Shown: piece by piece, positions 1-8,848 of the stretch
How the letters are laid out: each line of letters starts with the position of its first letter
How positions within the stretch are numbered: position 1 is the stretch's first letter
DNA from: Aromatoleum buckelii
GTDB taxonomy: Bacteria; Pseudomonadota; Gammaproteobacteria; Burkholderiales; Rhodocyclaceae
Reading direction: 5' to 3'
Length of the DNA: 64,000 bases
Assembly: GCF_012910785.2 (NCBI RefSeq)
Contig: NZ_WTVH02000008.1
Location: 558,001-622,000 of the forward strand
Notes under the pieces: generated by a model
What the model saw: the letters and a program-made list of their open reading frames with translations, nothing else
Database searches by the model: none
Told to the model about the DNA's origin: nothing
Made by a program: the position numbers and the translations under genes

Positions 1-414
1 GCGAACAACGACTTCCTGCGCGTCTGTGGCAAGGATTGCGAAGGCACGTTCCTGCCGGCCGGCCCGGTGCTCGTTGCGAGCCAGCTCGCCGACAGCAACC
101 CGGTGAAGAAGAGCGCGATCGAGTACATCACGAAGTACGAGGCGGCACACGGCAAGGGCAGCGTATCGACGTTCGGTGCGCACGCCTGGGATGCCGGCGT
201 GCTGCTCGCCGCGGCGGCGCCAGAAGCGCTGAAGAAGGCGAAGCCGGGCACCAAGGAGTTCCGTACCGCGCTGCGTGACGCACTCGAGAACGTGAAGGAA
301 GTGCCCGCCGCGCACGGCATCTTCACGATGAGCCCGACCGACCACCTGGGTCTCGACCAGCGTTCGCGCGTGATGGTGCAGATCCAGAACGGAGCTTGGA
401 AGCTCGTCCAGTAA
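1..414 (+). CDS. Branched-chain amino acid-type ABC transporter substrate-binding protein (C-terminal part)
   Basis: The reading frame is open from the first base, so the start lies outside the window; 137 residues of the C-terminus remain. The end contains features of the type I periplasmic-binding fold used by LivJ-type proteins: a segment FGAHAWDAG, a helix KEFRTALRDALENVKEVP and a terminal VQIQNGAWKLVQ beta strand. It is followed by two permease and two ATPase modules of the same transporter class, so it is the solute receptor of this system. In this group such transporters carry branched-chain amino acids but also aromatic acids; the substrate cannot be read from the sequence. Confidence 0.85.
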   Translation, partial: ANNDFLRVCGKDCEGTFLPAGPVLVASQLADSNPVKKSAIEYITKYEAAHGKGSVSTFGAHAWDAGVLLAAAAPEALKKAKPGTKEFRTALRDALENVKEVPAAHGIFTMSPTDHLGLDQRSRVMVQIQNGAWKLVQ

Positions 415-543
415 TCGGTCGGAAACACGCTGAAGCAGACCGGTTCGGCGGCGTCGTCGGGCGCCGCCGGACCCGCTTTCGATGCATCGGAGACAGACCG
501 GGTCCCGCCTTGGCAGGTTCTGGTCCGGTAACGAGGTTTGTCC

Positions 544-1581
544 ATGGATTTCCAGATAGCTCTGCTGCTCGGGCAGGACGGCATCACCAACGGGGCGATT
601 TATGCGCTGCTCGCGCTCGCGCTCGTGCTGGTGTTTGCGGTCACTCGGGTGATTTTCATTCCACAGGGTGAGTTCGTGTCGTATGGCGCGCTCACGCTCG
701 TCATGATCCAGGCCGGCGCGATTCCCGCGACGGTATGGCTGCTGCTCGGCGCCGGGCTGCTCGCGGCGGCACTCGACGTGCGGCTCGCGCTGCGCGCCGG
801 CCAGCCCGGACGGCTCGTGCGGCTCGTCGGCTGGTACGTCGCTTATCCGCTGGTCCTCGTCGCGCTGCTGTACACGCTGCCCGTCAAGGACTTCCCGATG
901 ATCGCGCAGATCCTTTTCGCGCTGGCCGTCGTCGTGCCGATGGGGCCGCTGATGTACCGGCTCATCTACCAGCCGATCGCCGCCGCACCGGTGCTGGTCC
1001 TGCTGATCGTGTCGGTCGCGGTGCACGTTGCGATGGTGGGCCTGGGGCTGCTGTTCTTCGGCGCCGAAGGCTCGCGCACGCCGCCGTTCTCCGATGCGCG
1101 CTTCGAAATGGGTCCGGTCATGGTTTCCGGCCAGACGATCTGGGTCGTGGTCTCGTCGCTCGTGCTGATCGTCGCGCTCTACCAGTTCTTCGAGCGCACG
1201 CTCTACGGCAAGGCGTTGCGGGCGACCGCGATCAACCGGGTCGGCGCGCGGCTGATGGGCATTTCGCCGGCGCTCGCGGGGCGGCTCACGTTCTTCCTCG
1301 CCGCGCTGATCGGGGCTCTGTCGGGCGTGCTGATCGCGCCGATCACGACGATTTATTACGACACCGGCTTCCTGATCGGCCTGAAAGGCTTCGTCGCTGC
1401 AATCGTCGGCGGGCTCGGAAGTTATCCGCTGGCGGCTGCGGGCGCACTGCTGGTCGGCCTGCTCGAAGCGTTCAGCTCGTTCTGGGCAAGTGCCCACAAG
1501 GAAGTGATCGTGTTCACGTTGATCATCCCGGTTCTGTTGTGGCGTTCGCTCAGAGGCCGCCACGTGGAGGAGGAGGAATGA
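544..1581 (+). CDS. Branched-chain amino acid-type ABC transporter permease (LivH-like)
   Basis: Inner-membrane permease of the HAAT family, 345 residues, with an N-terminus (GAIYALLALALVLVFAVTRV) typical of LivH and a C-terminal half containing FFERTLYGKALRATAINR and the conserved FLAALIGALSGVLIAP region. It is longer than the usual ~290-310 residues because of an extra hydrophobic segment after the second helix (about residues 60-110). ATG 544 is chosen over an in-frame TTG at 538 because ACGAGG at 531-536 sits 7 nt upstream. The stop overlaps the next start (ATGA at 1578-1581), which indicates translational coupling. Confidence 0.9.
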   Translation: MDFQIALLLGQDGITNGAIYALLALALVLVFAVTRVIFIPQGEFVSYGALTLVMIQAGAIPATVWLLLGAGLLAAALDVRLALRAGQPGRLVRLVGWYVAYPLVLVALLYTLPVKDFPMIAQILFALAVVVPMGPLMYRLIYQPIAAAPVLVLLIVSVAVHVAMVGLGLLFFGAEGSRTPPFSDARFEMGPVMVSGQTIWVVVSSLVLIVALYQFFERTLYGKALRATAINRVGARLMGISPALAGRLTFFLAALIGALSGVLIAPITTIYYDTGFLIGLKGFVAAIVGGLGSYPLAAAGALLVGLLEAFSSFWASAHKEVIVFTLIIPVLLWRSLRGRHVEEEE

Positions 1582-3380
1582 AACCGATGTTCTCCCCGCG
1601 CCTGATTCTCGGCGTCTTTCTCGCGGTGCTCGCGGTGGCCCCGCTGGTGCTGTCTTCGTTCTACGTCACGCTCTTGAACTACATCGGCCTGTATGCGCTG
1701 GTCGCGCTCGGTCTCGTGCTCCTGACCGGTGTCGGCGGCCTGACGAGCTTCGGCCAGGCCGCTTTCGTCGGCCTCGGCGCCTACACCACTGCGGTGCTCA
1801 CGACAGCGACCGAACTGCCGGGCTGGCTCGCGTGGGCGGGCGGGTCGCCGTGGCTCGCGCTCGTCGTCGGCCTGGTCTTCACCGCGGTCGTCGCGCTGGT
1901 GCTGGGCTCGCTGACGCTCAGGCTGTCCGGGCACTACCTGCCGCTCGGGACGATCGCCTGGGGCATCAGCCTCTACTTCCTGTTCGGCACGCTCGACACG
2001 CTGGGTGGCCACACCGGTCTTACCGGCGTGCCGCCGATCACGGTGTTCGGCTTCGAACTCGACCGCGGCGAAGAGCTGTTCTACCTGATCTGGCTGTTCC
2101 TGCTGGCGGCGATGCTCACGACGCAGAATCTGCTCGACTCGCGTGAAGGGCGGGCGATCCGGGCGCTCAAGGGCGGCATGGTGATGGCCGAGGCGATGGG
2201 CGTGAACACCGCGCGCTCGCGGATGATCATCTTCGTCATCGCCGCGCTGCACGCCTGTGCGTCCGGCTGGCTGTACGCCCACCTGCAGCGCTTCGTGAAC
2301 CCGACGCCGTTCGGCCTGCACATCGGCATCGAGTACCTGTTCATGGCGGTGGTCGGCGGGGCGGGCCAGGTGTGGGGCGCGCTCGTCGGCGCCGGCGTGA
2401 TCACGATCGCCAAGCAGTGGCTGCAGGACGTGCTGCCGAGAATCTTCGGCCAGAGCGGCAACTTCGAGGTGATCTTCTTCGGCCTGATGATGGTCATCGT
2501 GCTGCAGCGGGCGCGCGACGGTCTGTGGCCGCTGCTGGCCCGGCTCGTGCCGGTGCGCGCGACACGCCGCGAACTCGACGCCGCCGCCGAGGCGCTGCCG
2601 AGAAAGCCGTTGCCGGCCAAGGGCGAAGTGATCCTCGAGGCCAAGGAGGTCACGCGGCGCTTCGGCGGCCTGGTCGCCAACAACAACATGAGCCTGTCAG
2701 TGCGCGCCGGCGAGATCCTCGCGCTGATCGGTCCGAACGGTGCGGGCAAGAGCACGATGTTCAACCAGATCTCGGGCGTCGATACGCCGACTTCGGGCGA
2801 AGTGCTGTTCCTCGGTCGCGCGGTGGCCGGGCGCGACTCGCGCGAGATCGCGCGCATGGGCATGAGCCGCACGTTCCAGCACGTGAAGCTGCTGCCGACG
2901 ATGACGGTGCTGGAGAACGTCGCGATCGGCGCGCACCTGCGCGGCGACAAGGGCGTGCTGTCGTCGGCGTGGCGGCTCGACCGCAACGAGGAAGCGCGGC
3001 TGCTGAACGAGGCGGCGCGCCAGATCGAGCGGGTCGGACTCGCCGAGCACATGTTCGATGCGGCCGGCAGCCTCGCGCTCGGCCAGCAGCGCATCCTCGA
3101 GATCGCCCGCGCGCTCGCCGCCGACCCCTGTCTGCTGCTGCTCGACGAGCCGGCCGCGGGCCTGCGCTTCAAGGAGAAGCAGGCGCTCGCGGAGTTGCTG
3201 AAGAAGCTGCGTGGGGAAGGGATCGGCATCCTGCTTGTCGAACACGACATGGACTTCGTGATGGGCCTCGTCGATCGCGTCGTCGTCATGGAATTCGGCG
3301 AGAAAATCGCCGAGGGCCTGCCGGAAGACGTGCAGCGCAATCCGGCGGTGCTCGAAGCCTATCTCGGAGGCGTCGAATGA
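1578..3380 (+). CDS. Fused ABC transporter permease (LivM-like) and ATP-binding protein (LivG-like)
   Basis: A single 600-residue chain. Residues ~1-325 are a LivM-type permease with the TSFGQAAFVGLGAY motif and about ten hydrophobic segments. Residues ~345-600 are a LivG-type ATPase with Walker A GPNGAGKST near residue 385, the signature region SLALGQQRILEIARALA, Walker B LLLLDEPAAGL and a switch histidine in LLVEHDMDFVMG. In E. coli LivM and LivG are separate polypeptides. No stop or frameshift occurs at the junction (~2580-2640). The start overlaps the previous stop and the end overlaps the next start (ATGA at 3377-3380). Confidence 0.93.
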   Translation: MKPMFSPRLILGVFLAVLAVAPLVLSSFYVTLLNYIGLYALVALGLVLLTGVGGLTSFGQAAFVGLGAYTTAVLTTATELPGWLAWAGGSPWLALVVGLVFTAVVALVLGSLTLRLSGHYLPLGTIAWGISLYFLFGTLDTLGGHTGLTGVPPITVFGFELDRGEELFYLIWLFLLAAMLTTQNLLDSREGRAIRALKGGMVMAEAMGVNTARSRMIIFVIAALHACASGWLYAHLQRFVNPTPFGLHIGIEYLFMAVVGGAGQVWGALVGAGVITIAKQWLQDVLPRIFGQSGNFEVIFFGLMMVIVLQRARDGLWPLLARLVPVRATRRELDAAAEALPRKPLPAKGEVILEAKEVTRRFGGLVANNNMSLSVRAGEILALIGPNGAGKSTMFNQISGVDTPTSGEVLFLGRAVAGRDSREIARMGMSRTFQHVKLLPTMTVLENVAIGAHLRGDKGVLSSAWRLDRNEEARLLNEAARQIERVGLAEHMFDAAGSLALGQQRILEIARALAADPCLLLLDEPAAGLRFKEKQALAELLKKLRGEGIGILLVEHDMDFVMGLVDRVVVMEFGEKIAEGLPEDVQRNPAVLEAYLGGVE

Positions 3381-4156
3381 ACGCGAACATCCACGGCAGC
3401 AACCTGATCCTGAAAACCGTGCTGGAAGTGCGCGACCTCACCGTGTCGTACGGCAAGGTCGAAGCGCTGTCGAACGCAAACATCAAGGTCGGCGAAGGCC
3501 AGATCGTCACCGTCATCGGTCCCAACGGTGCGGGCAAGACGACGATGCTGTCGGCGATCATGGGATTGCTGGAGTCGCGCGGCAAAGTCGACTTCGACGG
3601 CACGATCGAAGGCGTGCCGGTCGTCGAGCGCATGGTGGCGCGCGGCATGAACCTGGTGCCGGAAAAGCGCGAGCTGTTCGGCGAAATGACCGTCGAGGAC
3701 AACCTCGTCCTCGGCGCGTTCCAGCGTCATCGTTCGGGGCACCGCGACCACGCGCAGACGATGGAAGAGGTCTACCAGCTGTTCCCGCGCCTGCGGGAGC
3801 GACGCAGCCAGCTCGCGGGCACGCTGTCCGGCGGCGAGCGCCAGATGCTCGCGGTCGGCCGCGCGCTGATGGCCAAGCCGAAGCTCCTGATGCTCGACGA
3901 GCCGAGCCTGGGCCTCGCGCCGCTGATCGTGCGCGAGATCTTCCGCATCATCGGCGAGCTGCGCCGCCGCGGCGTGTCGATCCTGCTCGTCGAGCAGAAC
4001 GCGCGCGCCGCGCTGCAGGTCGCCGACTACGCGTACGTGCTCGAGACCGGCGAGATCGCGATGGAAGGCCCGGCGCGCCAGCTTGCCGACGACCCGCGCG
4101 TCATCGAGGCTTATCTCGGCCTCGGCGGCAAGCATCAGGAAATGCTGTCGACCTGA
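3377..4156 (+). CDS. Branched-chain amino acid-type ABC transporter ATP-binding protein (LivF-like)
   Basis: Second nucleotide-binding subunit of the transporter, 259 residues. It shows Walker [10 protein letters not shown], the LivF-type segment LVPEKRELFGEMTVEDNL, ABC signature LSGGERQMLAVGRAL, Walker B LLMLDEPSLGLAP and the H-loop-equivalent LLVEQNARAAL typical of LivF. Coupled to the upstream fused gene by ATGA overlap. It closes the operon: a GC-rich hairpin follows at 4165-4198. Confidence 0.93.
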   Translation: MNANIHGSNLILKTVLEVRDLTVSYGKVEALSNANIKVGEGQIVTVIGPNGAGKTTMLSAIMGLLESRGKVDFDGTIEGVPVVERMVARGMNLVPEKRELFGEMTVEDNLVLGAFQRHRSGHRDHAQTMEEVYQLFPRLRERRSQLAGTLSGGERQMLAVGRALMAKPKLLMLDEPSLGLAPLIVREIFRIIGELRRRGVSILLVEQNARAALQVADYAYVLETGEIAMEGPARQLADDPRVIEAYLGLGGKHQEMLST

Positions 4157-4164
4157 GTGCGGGA

Positions 4165-4198
4165 GGTGCGACGGCGGCACTCCGGCGTCCGTCGCACC
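4165..4198 (+). terminator. Hairpin after the ABC transporter operon
   Basis: Perfect 10-bp inverted repeat GGTGCGACGG / CCGTCGCACC with a 14-nt loop, 8 nt after the livF-like stop. There is no T-tract downstream, so it may be an RNA-stabilising 3' structure or a weak or factor-assisted terminator. Confidence 0.45.
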
Positions 4199-4326
4199 CG
4201 GCAGTCATGCTCTTGGCCATGAGTCGAAAACAGGCCCGGGGCAGCGCCTGCGCAGTGGCGCATCGCCCGCGAATGCTGGCAGAATGACCGCGGTTCGAAT
4301 TTTCGATTCCCGACCCAGGAGGCACC

Positions 4327-5424
4327 GTGAATTCCCGTCTGCTTGAACCCGTTCGCCTCGGCGCGCTGGAATTGCCGAACCGTGTCGTGATGGCGCCGCT
4401 GACGCGCTGCCGCGCCGACAATCCTGAATTTGCCCCGACCGAGTCGACGGCGCGCTATTACGCACAACGCGCGAGCGCGGGCCTGATCGTGTCGGAGGCG
4501 ACGATCGTCTCGGCACAGGGGCGCGGCTACCCCTATACGCCCGGCATCTGGTCCGACGCCCAAGTCACCGGCTGGCGGGGCGTGACCGACGCAGTCCATG
4601 CCGCGGGCGGGCGCATCGTCTGCCAGCTGTGGCATTGCGGGCGCCTGTCGCTGACCGAATTCCACGACGGTGAACTTCCGGTCGCCCCTTCCGCGGTCAA
4701 TGCGGAGTGGAAAATGTTCTCGGCCCAGGGGCTGAAGACGACGCCCACGCCGCACGCCCTGAGCCGCGAGGAGATCGCCGCGATCGTCGCCGACTTCGGC
4801 CGTGCTGCCCGCAATGCGGTGCTGGCGGGCTTCGACGGCGTCGAGATCCATTCGTCGAACGGCTATCTGATCCACCAGTTCTTTTCGCCGCTTGCCAACC
4901 GGCGCGACGACGAATACGGCGGCAGCCACGCGAACCGTGCGCGCTTCTTCTTCGAAGTGCTCGACGCGGTGGCCGCCGAGTGGTCGCCGTCGCGCATCGG
5001 CTTCCGGCTCAATCCGATGATGAACCGCTTCCATGGCATGCGCGTCGACGAGGACACGCTGCCGATGTTCGAGTACGTCGTGCGTCGTGCCAATGCCCAT
5101 GAGCTGGCCTATCTGCATCTGACCGAGCCGTATCTGCCGAACCAGCTCGACGGCGCGGTCGGCGCGATCGACGACGTGACGCGCCATTTTCGCGACATCG
5201 CGACAATGGCAATCGTGACGAACGGGGGCTTCGACCAGGCACGCGCCGAAGCTGCGCTGGCTGCGGGAATCTGCGATGCGGTCGCGTTCGGGCGCCCATA
5301 CATCTCGAACCCGGATCTGGTCGAACGCTTCCGTGCGGGTGCGCCGCTGAACGAGTGGGATGCCGATACCTTCTATCAGGGAGGCGACCGGGGCTATATC
5401 GACTATCCTACGCTGGGTGGATGA
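4327..5424 (+). CDS. Old Yellow Enzyme-family alkene reductase (NADH:flavin oxidoreductase)
   Basis: FMN-dependent ene-reductase of the NemA/OYE class, 365 residues, a single TIM barrel. Visible family features: N-terminal LGALELPNRVVMAPLTRCRA-type segment, LWHCGR (LWHxGR), IHSSNGYLIHQF after the fourth strand, NRRDDEYGGS, and the C-terminal FGRPYISNPDL phosphate-binding region. GTG 4327 is chosen because AGGAGG (4317-4322) lies 4 nt upstream. It reduces activated C=C or nitro compounds in known homologues; the physiological substrate is unknown. Stand-alone between the transporter and the HU gene. Confidence 0.9.
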   Translation: MNSRLLEPVRLGALELPNRVVMAPLTRCRADNPEFAPTESTARYYAQRASAGLIVSEATIVSAQGRGYPYTPGIWSDAQVTGWRGVTDAVHAAGGRIVCQLWHCGRLSLTEFHDGELPVAPSAVNAEWKMFSAQGLKTTPTPHALSREEIAAIVADFGRAARNAVLAGFDGVEIHSSNGYLIHQFFSPLANRRDDEYGGSHANRARFFFEVLDAVAAEWSPSRIGFRLNPMMNRFHGMRVDEDTLPMFEYVVRRANAHELAYLHLTEPYLPNQLDGAVGAIDDVTRHFRDIATMAIVTNGGFDQARAEAALAAGICDAVAFGRPYISNPDLVERFRAGAPLNEWDADTFYQGGDRGYIDYPTLGG

Positions 5425-5499
5425 CGATTTTATGGCGATGAAATCGCTGTTTTTCGTGTTGTATCCACGTTCCGGGCAAATCCCCGGTGACCGCGACGG

Positions 5500-5508
5500 T
5501 GCTAGAAT
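5500..5508 (+). promoter_or_regulatory. Candidate extended -10 promoter of hup
   Basis: TGC-TAGAAT forms an extended -10 element 53 nt upstream of the HU start codon. No convincing -35 hexamer is seen at 17 bp, which is compatible with an extended -10 promoter. Confidence 0.45.
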
Positions 5509-5561
5509 CCGCGCGGTAAAGCTGCAATTCTGTACCACACACACACCAATCGAGGATAAGC

Positions 5562-5840
5562 ATGAACAAAGGTGAATTCGTCGAGGCCTTGGCCGACCGT
5601 CTGGATGTTTCCCGTGCGCAGGCCGACCGGGCCCTGTCGACCGTGCTGGATATCATCGTCGAGCGCATGGCTGCCGGCGAAAAAGTTGCCTTCACAGGCT
5701 TCGGCTCTTTCGAAGTGTCCGAACGGGCGGAGCGCACCGGGCGGAACCCGCAGACCGGCGCCTCGATCAAGATCGCCGCGTCGCGCGTGCCGAAGTTCTC
5801 CGCCGGCGCTACGTTGAAGACCGCAATCAACAGCAAGTAA
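5562..5840 (+). CDS. hupB: HU-family histone-like DNA-binding protein
   Basis: 92-residue nucleoid protein of the HU/IHF family, the usual length. It shows the dimerisation helices (EFVEALADRLDVSRAQAD), the conserved FTGFGSFEVSERAERTGRNP segment that begins the DNA-clamping arm, and a basic C-terminus. It bends and compacts DNA as a dimer. GAGGA lies about 7 nt upstream of ATG. Monocistronic: a promoter-like element precedes it and a strong intrinsic terminator follows. The arm is alanine/serine-substituted in part (PQTGASIKIAASRVPKF), as in many betaproteobacterial HU proteins. Confidence 0.95.
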   Translation: MNKGEFVEALADRLDVSRAQADRALSTVLDIIVERMAAGEKVAFTGFGSFEVSERAERTGRNPQTGASIKIAASRVPKFSAGATLKTAINSK

Positions 5841-5866
5841 GACGCTCGGCTTTTTCATGCCGCAGC

Positions 5867-5907
5867 AGGACCCGGCGCCTCCTGGCGTCGGGTCCTTCGT
5901 TTTTCTC
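5867..5907 (+). terminator. Rho-independent terminator of hup
   Basis: 13-bp stem AGGACCCGGCGCC / GGCGTCGGGTCCT (one G-U pair), loop TCCT, then TCG-TTTTT-CTC. It lies 26 bp after the HU stop codon. Confidence 0.9.
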
Positions 5908-5908
5908 T

Positions 5909-6283
5909 TTCCCGGATAGGGAAAATCAGGTACCATTCGCGTCGTTGTGCAATGCAGCAGTCGGTCTTTTTTCAGGTCTATCTCGCGGGATCAGGATTCC
6001 GCGGACCCAGCCGAGGGACTGTATCCACAGCCCCATCGCCCCCGACCCTCCCGTCGAAACCCATTCGTTCTTCTGATCGTATGGCATCGCGAATGCCGGT
6101 TGGTGCCGATGCGCGGTCGATTTCCGCCTGTTTTCCCGGCGGAATCCGGCCGGCCCAAGCCCATCGCGCGCTTGCCGCCACCGCGTCCCCTATGGGACGG
6201 TGCGATGCTTTTTCATTTGCCCGTTCACCCGGGCATCGATTCGGCACGACCATCCGTTGTGCCGGACATACAAGGAAGAACCC
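5909..6283 (+). other. 375-bp intergenic region and probable leader of the RhlE-type helicase gene
   Basis: No supported gene. The reading frames that cross it lack family features and ribosome binding sites. It contains a short inverted repeat CTTTCCC-GGATA-GGGAAAA-like at ~5908-5926 and the helicase ribosome binding site AAGGAAGAA (6272-6280). A long leader is common for DEAD-box helicase genes that are cold-regulated or autoregulated, but nothing here proves this. Confidence 0.4.
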
Positions 6284-7675
6284 ATGACGTTCCAGGAACT
6301 CGGCCTCCACGAAGCCCTGCTTCAAGCCATCGCAACTACCGGTTACACGGTCCCGACTTCGGTCCAGGAGCAGGCCATTCCCGCCGCGCTCGCGGGGGCC
6401 GACCTGATGGTGTCCTCGCATACCGGCAGCGGCAAGACCGCCGCTTTCACGCTTCCGAGCCTGCACCGCCTGATCGACCGCAAGCCGGCCCCCGGTGCCG
6501 GTCCGCGCGTGCTGGTGCTGACTCCGACGCGCGAGCTGGCGCAGCAGGTCGAAAAAGCGGTCAAGACTTACGCTCGCAACCTGCGTTACCTGAACACTGC
6601 GTGCCTCGTCGGCGGTGCGCCGTTCTTCGCCCAGGCGAAGCTGCTGTCGCGCCCCGTCGACGTCGTGGTCGCGACGCCCGGCCGCCTCATCGATCACCTC
6701 AACCGTCGCAAGCTCAAGCTGTCGGACATCGAAGTGCTGGTGCTCGACGAAGCCGATCGCATGCTCGACATGGGGTTCGTCGAGGACATCGAAACCATCG
6801 TCGCCGCGACCCCGGCGAGCCGCCAGACGCTGCTGTTCTCGGCAACGCTCGACGGCGTGGTCGGCAACCTCGCGCGCAAGATGACGCGCAATCCGCAGCG
6901 CATCGAGATCGCCGCGACGGTCGAGAACCGCGCGAACATCGAGCAGCGTCTGCTGATGGCCGACAACATCGTGCACAAGAACCGCCTGCTCGAATCGCTG
7001 CTCGGCGGCGACGACCTGCAACAGGCGGTCGTCTTCACGGCGACCAAGCGCGGGGCCGAGGAAGTGTCGCTGAATCTGCAGGAAAAAGGCTTTTCGGCCG
7101 CTGCGCTGCATGGCGACATGCATCAGACGGCGCGCAACCGCACGCTGGACAAGCTGCGCCAAGGCCGCATCGGCGTGCTCGTCGCGACTGACGTCGCAGC
7201 GCGCGGCATCGACGTCGCCGGCATCAGCCACGTGATCAACTTCGACGCACCCCGTCAGGTCGAAGACTACGTGCACCGCATCGGCCGCACCGGTCGAGCC
7301 GGGCGCGACGGCATCGCGATCACGTTCTCGGGGCCGCGCGAAATGGGCATCATCCGCGCGATCGAGCGCTTCACCGGCAAACAGCTCGCGGTGCACGTGA
7401 TCGAAGGCCTCGAGCCGACGCAACGCCCGTCGTCGCCGCGTCGCGCGCCGGCCGGTGGCAAGCCGGGCTTCGGCGGTCGTCCGAGCGGGTCGTCGTACGG
7501 TCGTGAAAGCCGTGACAGTCGTCCGGGCGCCGGCAAAGGCTGGTCCTCGGAGTCGCCGTCCGGAAGCCGCGCCGGCTACGGTCGTGACGGTGGCGCCGGC
7601 CGCAGCGAAGGCAGCCGCTTCGGCGGTGACCGGCCGGACGGCGCCCGCCGCCCGCGTCCGGCTGCGCGCGGCTGA
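6284..7675 (+). CDS. rhlE: DEAD-box ATP-dependent RNA helicase (RhlE-type)
   Basis: 463 residues. Two RecA-like domains occupy residues ~1-380: Q motif (FQELGLHEAL...PTSVQEQAIP), motif I HTGSGKTAAF, Ia PTRELAQQ, Ib TPGRL, II VLDEADRMLDMGF, III SAT, IV-V VFTATKRGAE and ATDVAARGID, VI HRIGRTGRAGR. A ~75-residue Arg/Gly/Ser-rich, low-complexity tail follows, as in RhlE proteins that act in ribosome assembly and RNA turnover. ATG 6284 has AAGGAAGAA 4 nt upstream; an upstream in-frame start at 6200 has no ribosome binding site and encodes a non-conserved extension. Confidence 0.92.
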   Translation: MTFQELGLHEALLQAIATTGYTVPTSVQEQAIPAALAGADLMVSSHTGSGKTAAFTLPSLHRLIDRKPAPGAGPRVLVLTPTRELAQQVEKAVKTYARNLRYLNTACLVGGAPFFAQAKLLSRPVDVVVATPGRLIDHLNRRKLKLSDIEVLVLDEADRMLDMGFVEDIETIVAATPASRQTLLFSATLDGVVGNLARKMTRNPQRIEIAATVENRANIEQRLLMADNIVHKNRLLESLLGGDDLQQAVVFTATKRGAEEVSLNLQEKGFSAAALHGDMHQTARNRTLDKLRQGRIGVLVATDVAARGIDVAGISHVINFDAPRQVEDYVHRIGRTGRAGRDGIAITFSGPREMGIIRAIERFTGKQLAVHVIEGLEPTQRPSSPRRAPAGGKPGFGGRPSGSSYGRESRDSRPGAGKGWSSESPSGSRAGYGRDGGAGRSEGSRFGGDRPDGARRPRPAARG

Positions 7676-7686
7676 ACGACCGATCG

Positions 7687-7709
7687 GGACGGCCACCCAA
7701 GGGCCGTCC
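7687..7709 (+). terminator. Hairpin immediately after rhlE
   Basis: 8-bp stem GGACGGCC / GGCCGTCC with loop ACCCAAG, 11 bp after the stop, followed only by TTG. A weak terminator or a 3'-end stabilising hairpin upstream of the strong shared terminator at 7794-7835. Confidence 0.4.
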
Positions 7710-7793
7710 TTGTGACGAGGGTGCGTGGCGGGTGAGCCGCTCGCGCACCTCGGGGTGCAACCGGAGCGATCGCTCCCCTTGTAGGTCGAAATG

Positions 7794-7835
7794 AAAAAAG
7801 CGCGGAACCGCAACATTGCGGTTCCGCGCTTTTTT
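7794..7835. terminator. Bidirectional intrinsic terminator between rhlE and nusB
   Basis: Near-ideal inverted repeat: AAAAAAGCGCGGAACCGC and GCGGTTCCGCGCTTTTTT separated by AACATT. The GC core is flanked by six A on one side and six T on the other, so it terminates both convergent transcripts. Confidence 0.93.
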
Positions 7836-7925
7836 GTTTTTTTGCGCCCCGTCGGGTCCCGTGGTCGCAGCGGGTGCGCGTCCCGGGCGGACCGAACCCT
7901 GCTGCCGGATCCGGCGCCGCCCGCT

Positions 7926-8363
7926 TCAGCTGCGGCCGGCGCCGACTTCGGTGGCGCGCAGCTGCGCCGCGAGCTTGTCGAGGACGCCGTTGACGAAACG
8001 GTGGCCGTCCGTGCCGCCGTAGCCTTTCGCCAGCTCGATCGCCTCGTTGATGATGACGCGATAGGGCGTGTCGAGATTGTGCTTGAGTTCGTGCGTCGCG
8101 AGCAGCAGGATGGCGCGCTCGACCGGCGACAGTTCATGCACGGCGCGATGGATGAACGGCGCGAACTCCGCCTGCAGGTCGTCGACGTTGTTCAGCGTGC
8201 CGCGCAGCAGGCTGATGAAAAGCTCGCGGTCGGCCTTGTCGAAACCCGAGACCTGGCTGACATGTTCCTCGATGAGCGGCATCGAGTTGGCCGAAAGCAG
8301 CCACTGGTAAATCCCCTGCAGCGCGAATTCGCGCGCCCGGCGGCGGGCAGCCTTGCCGCTCAT
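7926..8363 (-). CDS. nusB: Transcription antitermination factor NusB
   Basis: 145 residues, all-helical NusB family, the usual length. Typical features: N-terminal [17 protein letters not shown], central [29 protein letters not shown] and the C-terminal [27 protein letters not shown] block. With NusE (S10) it binds boxA RNA and supports rRNA antitermination. The start overlaps the ribH stop (ATGA, 8360-8363), giving the common ribH-nusB pairing. It is the last gene before a bidirectional terminator. Confidence 0.96.
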   Translation of the reverse strand: MSGKAARRRAREFALQGIYQWLLSANSMPLIEEHVSQVSGFDKADRELFISLLRGTLNNVDDLQAEFAPFIHRAVHELSPVERAILLLATHELKHNLDTPYRVIINEAIELAKGYGGTDGHRFVNGVLDKLAAQLRATEVGAGRS

Positions 8364-8830
8364 TGGAGCTGCTTCAGCAGCTTGGCCATCTCGATCGCGG
8401 TGCGGGCGCAGTCGGCGCCTTTTTCCTGCATCCGCGCGAGGGCCTGGTCGTCGTCTTCAGTCGTCAGCACGCCGTTGGCGATCGGCAGGCCGGTGTCGAG
8501 CCCGACCCGGTTGATGCCGCTGCCCATTTCGTTCGACACCAGCTCGAAGTGGTAAGTCTCGCCGCGGATCACCGCACCGAGCGCGATCAGCGCATCGAAG
8601 CGCCCGCTGCGCGCCATCGCCTGCAGCGTCAGGGGGATTTCCAGCGCCCCCGGAACGGTGGCGATGCGCATCAGCTCCGGCGACACGTTCAGGCGCAGCA
8701 GCTCGGCGGTGCACGCGGACAGCAGGCCTTCGCAGACGTCCTGGTTGAAGCGGCTCATGACGATGCCGACGCGCAAGCCGCGGCCGTCGAGGTCGGTTTC
8801 GAATTCGGGGATGTTGTCGTAACGGGCCAT
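8360..8830 (-). CDS. ribH: 6,7-Dimethyl-8-ribityllumazine synthase
   Basis: 156 residues. Condenses 3,4-dihydroxy-2-butanone 4-phosphate with the ribitylamino-uracil intermediate, the penultimate step of riboflavin synthesis, usually in an oligomeric capsid. Family features: [45 protein letters not shown] (with catalytic His) and [17 protein letters not shown]. It lies downstream of ribBA across an 83-bp spacer that carries a terminator-like hairpin, and overlaps nusB by 4 bp. Confidence 0.96.
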   Translation of the reverse strand: MARYDNIPEFETDLDGRGLRVGIVMSRFNQDVCEGLLSACTAELLRLNVSPELMRIATVPGALEIPLTLQAMARSGRFDALIALGAVIRGETYHFELVSNEMGSGINRVGLDTGLPIANGVLTTEDDDQALARMQEKGADCARTAIEMAKLLKQLQ

Positions 8831-8848
8831 GTTCGATTCTTCAAAGAC

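Noticed and set aside
4281-4320. tRNA T-arm-like GGTTCGAATTTTCGATTCC near 4285
   Set aside because: No acceptor or anticodon stems around it; a tRNA gene cannot be folded here.
5978-8137. A 719-codon minus-strand frame across rhlE
   Set aside because: Antisense to a well-supported helicase and overlapping nusB; amino acid content is Arg/Ala-rich with no family motifs.
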